Under the pieces are notes generated by a model that saw only the letters and a list, made by a program, of their open reading frames with translations, was not told where the DNA came from and did no database searches. Positions 34,624 to 39,764 of a stretch of 39,764 nucleotides of DNA are shown piece after piece. This DNA is from an uncultured Pseudomonadota bacterium (lineage in GTDB: Bacteria > Myxococcota_A > UBA796 > SXON01): NCBI GenBank assembly GCA_903844155.1, contig CAIMSU010000182.1:1-39764 (forward strand). The letters run 5' to 3'. A program made the translations under genes and the position numbers. Every line of letters begins with the position of its first letter. The first letter of the stretch is position 1.

Positions 34624-35421
34624 ATGAACATCACAAGCTGGAACGTGAACTCCATCCGCCGCCGGCTCGAGCGCGTGCTGCAGTGGGTCGACGATCATCA
34701 CCCCGACGTCCTGTGCTTCCAGGAATTGAAGTGTCAGGACCATGAGTTTCCGACTGACGCCTTTTCCTCTCGCGGCTACACGTGCTCGGCGTTCGGCCAG
34801 AAGACCTACAACGGCGTCGCCATCCTCTCACGCCACGCCTGCGTGCCCCACGACGACGTCGTCACCGACTTTCCCATCCCCGGAGACGGTCAGGCGCGCG
34901 GCATTGCCTGCACGTTGAGGCCAATCACCGGCGCGCCGGTCCGGCTCGTCAACCTCTACGTCGTGAACGGTGGCGAGCTGAACAGCGACAAGTACGCCTA
35001 CAAGCTCCAATGGCTCGATGCGCTCGTCGGCTGGGTGCGTGCGGAGCGCGAGCGTTTCGAGGGGCCCATGGTGATCTGCGGCGACTACAACATCGCGCCC
35101 GCTGACCTCGACGTGTACGACCCGAAGAAGTGGGCGGGCCAGGTGCTTTGCACCGACGCTGAGCGCGACCGCTGGCGCGCCTTGCTCGAGCTCGGCTTTG
35201 TCGACTCCTGGCGGCTCCGCCACCCCAACGCTCGTGAGTTCTCCTGGTTCGACTACCGCACCGCGGGCTTCGACCGCAACGACGGGCTGCGCATCGACCA
35301 TCACCTCGTCTCCAGGCTCTCCGCCGGGCAGGCCATCCTCGACGTGACCATCGACCGCGAGGCGCGGGGCCTGACCGACGCGAGCGATCATGCGCCGGTC
35401 ACCCTGTTCCTGGGCGGGTAG
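34624..35421 (+). CDS. xthA: exodeoxyribonuclease III
   Basis: 265-aa AP endonuclease/3'-5' exonuclease of the Xth family, repairing abasic sites and blocked 3' ends. All motifs are present: ITSWNVNSIRRRL at the start, FQELKCQD (metal Glu), the TYNGVAILSR region, VNLYVVNGGE, GDYNIAPADLDVYDPKKW (catalytic Asp and Asn), FSWFDYR, RIDHHLVS, and the terminal SDHAPV. Normal length. It is transcribed independently of its upstream neighbour by a 48-bp gap and is followed by the ParA gene. Confidence 0.96.
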   Translation: MNITSWNVNSIRRRLERVLQWVDDHHPDVLCFQELKCQDHEFPTDAFSSRGYTCSAFGQKTYNGVAILSRHACVPHDDVVTDFPIPGDGQARGIACTLRPITGAPVRLVNLYVVNGGELNSDKYAYKLQWLDALVGWVRAERERFEGPMVICGDYNIAPADLDVYDPKKWAGQVLCTDAERDRWRALLELGFVDSWRLRHPNAREFSWFDYRTAGFDRNDGLRIDHHLVSRLSAGQAILDVTIDREARGLTDASDHAPVTLFLGG

Positions 35422-35465
35422 GCGCGGAGTCGGCGTTCGTCACATGTGGACGATAGAGGTTGCGG

Positions 35466-36095
35466 ATGCACGTCATCGCCGTTGTGAACCTCAAGGGCGG
35501 GTGCGGGAAGACGACGGTGTCCACACACCTCGCCGCCCGTTTTGCCCGGCTCGGTCATCGTCCCCTCCTCGTCGACCTCGACAAGCAGCGCAGCGCGACC
35601 GGCTGGGTCGCCCGCCGCCCGACCGACCTCCCGCGCATCGACGGACTCGACCAGGACGCGGACGAGATCGCCATCCCGCGCGGCCATCCCTTCGTCGTCG
35701 TGGACGTTCCCGCCGGCCTGAAGAAGCGGGTGCTCGAGGAGGTCATCGGCCTGGCCGACGCCATCATCGTCCCGGTGCTCCCGGGCGCGTTCGACGAGGC
35801 TGCGACCGAGCGCTTCCTGACGACGATGGAGGCATTCAAGCAGGTGCGAAAGGGCCGTCGGCCCGTCGCCGTGGTCGGGAACCGCATCCGCCACGGCACC
35901 CCGGGGGAGCGCCGACTGGACGCGTTCCTCACCGGGCTCTCGTTCCCGGCGGTCGCGAAGCTCTCCGACTCGCAGTTCTACATCTCGGCGGCGGATACCG
36001 GCATCACGCTGTTCGACCAGCCGGTAGGGCGCGTGAAGAAGGCGTTGGACGAGTGGAAGCCGCTGCTGGCCTGGGTCGACGAGGGCGTGGAGTAG
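35466..36095 (+). CDS. orphan ParA/MinD-family ATPase
   Basis: 209-aa ParA-like ATPase. The deviant Walker A is NLKGGCGKTTVSTHLAA with both lysines. Walker A' is the region VDLDKQRSATGW and Walker B VVVDVPAGL. Length and lack of an N-terminal DNA-binding domain match small type-Ib ParA/MipZ/PpfA-like proteins used for positioning of plasmids, chromosomes or protein clusters. No ParB or other partner gene is adjacent. AGAGG 6 nt before the ATG supports the start; a TTG two codons earlier is the alternative. Confidence 0.88.
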   Translation: MHVIAVVNLKGGCGKTTVSTHLAARFARLGHRPLLVDLDKQRSATGWVARRPTDLPRIDGLDQDADEIAIPRGHPFVVVDVPAGLKKRVLEEVIGLADAIIVPVLPGAFDEAATERFLTTMEAFKQVRKGRRPVAVVGNRIRHGTPGERRLDAFLTGLSFPAVAKLSDSQFYISAADTGITLFDQPVGRVKKALDEWKPLLAWVDEGVE

Positions 36096-36101
36096 GGCGC
36101 C

Positions 36102-36653
36102 CTAATACTGGGCGGACAGCTCGATGTTCGTGATCGTCGCGTGGTCGCCCGCGGGCTCGATCTGGGCCAGATCCACCTTGCCGGCGCTCACGGAGACCAC
36201 GACGAGGCCTTGATCGGCGAGCATCGAGCCCGGCGAGACGACGATCTCCTCGCCGGACGGCAGGCCGAGGATCGCGCGCGGGGGCTGGGCCTGGGGGAGC
36301 GTGCTGACGAGGCGGACGGGCCATCGCGTGGTGGGAGGCAGGCCGACGGCGGGGACTGCTGCTGCTGCGGCTGCAGGGGCCGCTGCGGGCGCGGCGCCGG
36401 GGAGCGTGTCGACATCCACGCCCGCGGCGGTGGCGATGGCGACGGTGCCCTTGGCCATGTCCTCGCTGGAGAGCTTGATGGGCGGCGGCGAATCAAACGG
36501 GTCGTCACCGGCTGGCTTGGCGGGGCCGGTGGCCTCTGGCGCGACCTTGACCGGCGCGAACGGGTTCTCACCCGGCGTGGTGGGGGAGCAGGCGCAGAGG
36601 CTCGCCAGCAAGAGCAGGAGGGCTGGCTGCCGGGTCGCGGACTGTAGGCGCAT
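36102..36653 (-). CDS. putative lipoprotein with PilP/GspC-like C-terminal domain
   Basis: 183-aa protein with a 20-residue signal peptide and lipobox LCAC, then a long Pro/Ala linker including an Ala run. The last 75 residues (RLVSTLPQAQPPRAILGLPS, VVSPGSMLADQGLVVVSVSA, ATITNIEL) resemble the homology-region fold of GspC/PilP proteins in type II secretion or type IV pilus systems. Assignment is tentative because no pilus or secretion genes are nearby. ATG 36653 is preferred; the reading upstream of it is antisense-like. Same direction as the radical SAM gene, 13 bp downstream of it. Confidence 0.7.
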   Translation of the reverse strand: MRLQSATRQPALLLLLASLCACSPTTPGENPFAPVKVAPEATGPAKPAGDDPFDSPPPIKLSSEDMAKGTVAIATAAGVDVDTLPGAAPAAAPAAAAAAVPAVGLPPTTRWPVRLVSTLPQAQPPRAILGLPSGEEIVVSPGSMLADQGLVVVSVSAGKVDLAQIEPAGDHATITNIELSAQY

Positions 36654-36666
36654 CCAGAGGAGGCTA

Positions 36667-38121
36667 TCAGATCGGCGCCTCGTGTGCGGTCGGGCGCGTG
36701 AGCTCCAGGCGGACGAGCGAGAGCGCCGCATCCGTCAATCGCTTGAACTCCTGCGGGCTCTGCAGCGCGCGGAGCTGGCGCGCGATGAAGCGCGGGCGGA
36801 AATAGAACCGGCGATGGCACATCTTGAGCGCGTCCAGGAGCTGCTCACGCGTGAGGTGCTCCTCCCAGCAAACCGGCACTTTCACCCCGCACAGCGGGTC
36901 CTTCATCAGCTTGTCCCAGCAGTCGGCCGCGTAGAGGCCGAGCTTGGCGCCGTGCTCAAACGCTTCCGTCCCTGGGTAGGGCGTGTAGATGGCGAACGCC
37001 GCATAATCGGCGTCCAGCTTGATCATCTCTTCGAGGTTGGCCTCGACCTGCGCGGTGCTCGTCTCCAGGGGCCCGCCGATCATGATGTACGCGACGGAGC
37101 GCACACCCTCCTCCCGGCACCACCGGAAAACCCGGTGACAATCGTCGGTATCGCAGTGCTTGTCGTGCTGTTCCAGCCCCTCGTTGTGCATCGACTCGAC
37201 GCCAAAGTGCATCTTCGTCGCGCCGGCCTCCCGGCAGCGACGGATCTGCTCGCGCGTGGTGCCCGCGATGGTCGTCTTGTAGCCCCAGTTGAATTTCAGG
37301 CCGCGCCGCTCGATCCCGTCGCAAAACTTCATCGCCCACTGGCTGTTGGGCGTGAACAGGTCGTCCACGAAGAAGGTCTCGGTGATGCCGAGCGAGACGC
37401 AGTGCTCCATCTCGTCGAGGATGTTGTCGATATCGCGGATTCGATACTGCTTTTTGTACGTGAAACAGAAGGGGCAGGAGTGCGGGCAGCCCTTGGACGT
37501 AATGGCGGTGGTCACCAGCGGCTGCTTGGAGCCCGGCACCCAGTAGTCGCGGAACCGCGTACGGGACCGGTCCGGCCAGATCTGCCAGTCGAGGGTTTTT
37601 GGCTCCCGACGGGCCGAATTCTTTGTAATCTGTCCAGAGCGGCGGTCCTTGAGCCAGAGCCCGGGGATCCCCTCCATCGACCGTCCCTCGTCGAGCGCCT
37701 TCACCATCTCCACGATCGCATCGTCGCCGTCGCCGAGGCAGATGCTGTCGACGCCATCCAGGCCGATGGCGTAGTCCGGGAACATGATCGGGTGCGGGCC
37801 GCCAAGCGAGATATGGGCGTTGGGGTTCAGTTTTCGGACGGCGTTGATGGTCATCTGCACGTCGGGCAGCGAGTGCGTGTACGTCGAAATGCCGACAAAA
37901 TCGAGATCGTGGCGTTTCAGGCCCGCTTCGAACTCGGGGTGATCCATGTCGTCCACGATGGCGTCGTAGACCTCGCAGCGGTGAGACGTGCGTTTTTCGA
38001 TGCTCGCCTGCAAGTACATGAGCGCGAGCGGCGGAAAGCAGTACACGCCGTAGCTCATGCTCTCGGCGATGCCGGCCCAGACGCGCTTTTTCTCGGGGGG
38101 ATTGACGAGGGTGATGGCCAT
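36667..38121 (-). CDS. B12-binding radical SAM protein
   Basis: 484-aa enzyme with an N-terminal cobalamin-binding-like Rossmann domain (residues about 1-150, VNPPEKKRVWAG and YAIGLDGVDSICLGDGDDA) and a radical SAM core. The Fe-S motif is CPHSCPFC near residue 210 (C-x3-C-x2-C), with GVESMHNEGLEQHDKHCD and MIGGPLETSTAQVEA further on. Substrate is unknown; relatives methylate or rearrange lipids, tetrapyrroles or natural products. Methionines at the start: the ATG at 38121 is preferred to one eight codons upstream. No biosynthetic neighbours identify its product. Confidence 0.9.
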   Translation of the reverse strand: MAITLVNPPEKKRVWAGIAESMSYGVYCFPPLALMYLQASIEKRTSHRCEVYDAIVDDMDHPEFEAGLKRHDLDFVGISTYTHSLPDVQMTINAVRKLNPNAHISLGGPHPIMFPDYAIGLDGVDSICLGDGDDAIVEMVKALDEGRSMEGIPGLWLKDRRSGQITKNSARREPKTLDWQIWPDRSRTRFRDYWVPGSKQPLVTTAITSKGCPHSCPFCFTYKKQYRIRDIDNILDEMEHCVSLGITETFFVDDLFTPNSQWAMKFCDGIERRGLKFNWGYKTTIAGTTREQIRRCREAGATKMHFGVESMHNEGLEQHDKHCDTDDCHRVFRWCREEGVRSVAYIMIGGPLETSTAQVEANLEEMIKLDADYAAFAIYTPYPGTEAFEHGAKLGLYAADCWDKLMKDPLCGVKVPVCWEEHLTREQLLDALKMCHRRFYFRPRFIARQLRALQSPQEFKRLTDAALSLVRLELTRPTAHEAPI

Positions 38122-38203
38122 GGGGACGTGCCGCAAGCGTAGCACCGCCTGACGAGGCGCGACGTGAGGATCGGTACAGGCGCGAAGGCGTTAGCGAGCC
38201 CCC

Positions 38204-39142
38204 GTGAGTGACGCTCCCCTCTCCCTCCCCGCTGACTCGCCGTGGCTCCGCCGCGGTCGGGCGGTCGTGCAGTGGCTGCTCGGCGACGTGCCGGAGCTTG
38301 TACGCGAGCCCGAGAGCGGCGCTCTGGCCGTGGTGGTCTGCACAGCCGCGGCAGTGGCGATGTGGCTGGGGACACGCCAGGAGTTGAAGGGGCCGCCGGT
38401 GCCCATGGGCGCCTGGCGCATGCTGGTGCATGGTGGCGTTCCGCTAATTGCGGTCGCGGGCTGGGAGGTGCGGGTGCTCTGGCGACGCGGCTTGCGTCCG
38501 TCCGCGGCGTTCTTCGCCACCGCTGTCGGCGTCGCCCTGCTGGTTCTGCCGGTCCTGCTCCGGTTTTCCCACGAAGGAGCGAAGGAACTGCAGGCCGAGC
38601 CCATGCTGCGGATGGTGTTGCCGGCCGCGGTCGGTGCCACCCTCGTCGTCGCGGGCCTGAAAGCCGCGGGCGCCCGGCTGGCCGACTGGGGGATCGGGCT
38701 TGGGGACTGGCGCTGGTGGCTCCCGCACCACGGCATGCTGCTCCTGGCGCTGCTCCCCGCCGTCGCCCTCACCACCTGCCTCGTCCCCCCGCTGGCCGCC
38801 TACTACCCGATGTACAAGCCCGCGCAGACGGACTTCCACGAGCTCTGGACCTCTGTCGGCTCCCTCGGCCTCGACCTCTTCGGCTGGGAGTTCCTCTTCC
38901 GCGGTTTTCTCGTCTTCGGCATCGCCCGTCGGGGCGACGCGCTCACCGCCATCCTCCTGCAAGCCATCCCGTTCTTCCTGCTGCACAGCCCCAAGCCCGA
39001 GGCCGAGATGATCTCGTCCTACATCGGCGCGATCTTCGCCGGTTGGTTCTGCCTGCGCGCGCGCGCGTTCCTGCCGCTGTACGTCATCCACACGGCGATC
39101 ATCGCGACGGTGAGCTTCACCGCCTACTGGCTTAGAACCTGA
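38204..39142 (+). CDS. CPBP-family (CAAX protease-like) membrane protein
   Basis: 312-aa polytopic protein with eight or so hydrophobic segments. The CPBP motif 1 is GWEFLFRGFLVFG near residue 227: Arg and the second Glu of the EExxxR pattern are present, but the first Glu is Trp. Motif 2 is PFFLLHSPKP (His), and the last helix carries YVIHTAIIATVSF with another conserved His. The function may be proteolytic or, since the first Glu is missing, non-catalytic. GTG start. Its stop abuts the convergent HMA protein gene with no gap. Confidence 0.82.
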   Translation: MSDAPLSLPADSPWLRRGRAVVQWLLGDVPELVREPESGALAVVVCTAAAVAMWLGTRQELKGPPVPMGAWRMLVHGGVPLIAVAGWEVRVLWRRGLRPSAAFFATAVGVALLVLPVLLRFSHEGAKELQAEPMLRMVLPAAVGATLVVAGLKAAGARLADWGIGLGDWRWWLPHHGMLLLALLPAVALTTCLVPPLAAYYPMYKPAQTDFHELWTSVGSLGLDLFGWEFLFRGFLVFGIARRGDALTAILLQAIPFFLLHSPKPEAEMISSYIGAIFAGWFCLRARAFLPLYVIHTAIIATVSFTAYWLRT

Positions 39143-39517
39143 TCAGTTCTTGGCGAGCTTGGCCTGGAACTCGCCGGACGAGGCGACGGCCGCGAGCAGC
39201 TTGTCCGTGCTGACCTTCTTGGGGTCGTAGGCCACGTTCACAGCACCCGTGTCGAGCACGACCTGCGCGCCGAGCACGCCGTCCACGCCCATCAGCGACG
39301 CGTGGACTTCGTTCGCGCAGCCGCCGCACTTCATGCCGGTGACGGCGAGGGCAACGTGGGTCCCGCCGGCGGGGAGGGCCGCGGTGGTCGCCGGATCGGG
39401 GAGCGGGCAGGACTTCTTTTCGCCGGTGGACGCGGTCGCGTCATCGCCATCGTCGCACGCGCGAGCGGTCGGGAGGGCTGAAGAGGCGAGGTGCAGGGCA
39501 AGGGCGAAGGCGAACAT
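39143..39517 (-). CDS. exported heavy-metal-associated (HMA) domain protein
   Basis: 124-aa protein with a signal peptide ending near SALPTARA and an Asp/Thr/Lys linker. The C-terminal HMA domain has VTGMKCGGCANEVHASLMGV, with the metal-binding Cys-x-x-Cys (C-G-G-C), followed by VNVAYDPKKVSTDKLLAAV. It probably binds Cu(I) or a similar soft metal in the periplasm; most HMA chaperones are cytoplasmic, so the export signal is notable. GGAG 7 nt before the ATG supports the start. Alternatively the HMA domain may act as a redox or transport scaffold. Confidence 0.88.
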   Translation of the reverse strand: MFAFALALHLASSALPTARACDDGDDATASTGEKKSCPLPDPATTAALPAGGTHVALAVTGMKCGGCANEVHASLMGVDGVLGAQVVLDTGAVNVAYDPKKVSTDKLLAAVASSGEFQAKLAKN

Positions 39518-39673
39518 GGGGAGCTCCGAGTGGTGAGGAGGCTAATCACCGCAGCCGTGTGCGGCGACGCCCGCGCGCCCCCCAGGCAAGCAAGCTAGCC
39601 GGAACGCGCCGAGATCTGAGAAAACCCGCCCGCCGAATCGCCTCGCGAGATCGCAGATCACGCCGGCCCGGAC

Positions 39674-39721
39674 CTTTGCGCGGGCGGCCGCCGGTACTCC
39701 GGCGCTTCCGCCCGCGCAAAG
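39674..39721. repeat. 48-bp hairpin with GG-TACT-CC apex (copy c)
   Basis: Outer stem CTTTGCGCGGGCGG (39674-39687) pairs perfectly with CCGCCCGCGCAAAG (39708-39721). Inside it, a second 6-bp stem CGCCGG/CCGGCG (39689-39694/39699-39704) carries the loop TACT (39695-39698). The 247 bp after the HMA gene (39518-39764) hold no gene that I can see; this hairpin, copy d and an outlying GATCTG/CAGATC dyad are the only structures. Confidence 0.85.
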
Positions 39722-39724
39722 TCG

Positions 39725-39750
39725 CGGCGATTTGGTACTCCAAATCGCCG
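39725..39750. repeat. perfect 26-bp hairpin with TACT loop (copy d)
   Basis: Perfect 11-bp stem CGGCGATTTGG (39725-39735) and CCAAATCGCCG (39740-39750) with loop TACT. Starts 3 bp after copy c. No T-run follows on either strand, so a Rho-independent terminator is not indicated. Confidence 0.85.
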
Positions 39751-39764
39751 TTAGGGCCCGGCCC

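Overview
This window comes from a GC-rich bacterial chromosome. The gene content suggests a Myxococcota-like (former deltaproteobacterial) organism. Evidence for this is a Hanks-type Ser/Thr kinase, an OmpA lipoprotein with thrombospondin type-3 repeats, many lipoproteins with very short signal peptides and Asp/Thr/Ser-rich linkers, an SO2930-type dihaem cytochrome paired with a beta-helix lipoprotein, and a KorAB oxidoreductase with a GltD-like partner. The assignment is inference; there is no rRNA gene here. Genes are tightly packed. At least ten junctions overlap as TGATG, ATGA or GTGA, and these were used to choose starts.

Region by region: (1) 0.1-4.2 kb, minus strand: a branched-chain amino acid (Liv-type) ABC operon with binding protein and two permeases but no ATPase genes, then a 16-copy hexamer repeat and two small unknown genes. 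(2) 4.2-4.8 kb: a 600-bp non-coding island with two long TACT-loop hairpins and two inverted blocks of a paired 21-bp motif. (3) 4.8-8.1 kb: an exported three-gene operon of beta-helix lipoprotein, dihaem cytochrome and outer-membrane lipoprotein; the cytochrome is broken by a one-base shift in a run of eight G. (4) 8.2-9.2 kb: a REP-associated HUH transposase (RAYT) bracketed by inverted 42-bp REP palindromes. (5) 9.2-15.2 kb: a beta-helix lipoprotein, a GT2 glycosyltransferase, a NAGPA-type protein, an alkaline-phosphatase-superfamily hydrolase and a small lipoprotein. (6) 15.2-19.9 kb: clpX, an AlgH-family protein, a membrane Ser/Thr kinase and an M23 peptidase in one direction. (7) 19.9-25.4 kb: OmpA/TSP3 lipoprotein pair; an ArsM-like methyltransferase coupled to a GH63-type glucosidase. 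(8) 25.4-30.1 kb: an operon for a GltD/NfnB-like flavoprotein with fused ferredoxin domains plus KorA and KorB. (9) 30.2-39.8 kb: metallophosphoesterase carrying a REP in its reading frame, inositol-phosphatase-family enzyme, DUF3347 metal-binding protein with an outer-membrane barrel, exonuclease III, orphan ParA, B12-binding radical SAM protein, CPBP protease-like membrane protein, secreted HMA protein, and a terminal cluster of TACT-loop hairpins.

The most unusual material is the non-coding palindrome biology. There are three related REP copies, one inside a gene and two flanking a RAYT; four TACT-loop hairpins in two distant intergenic pairs; and a symmetric array of 21-bp motifs spaced 31 bp apart. 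No large defence island, prophage, CRISPR array, tRNA or rRNA was seen.
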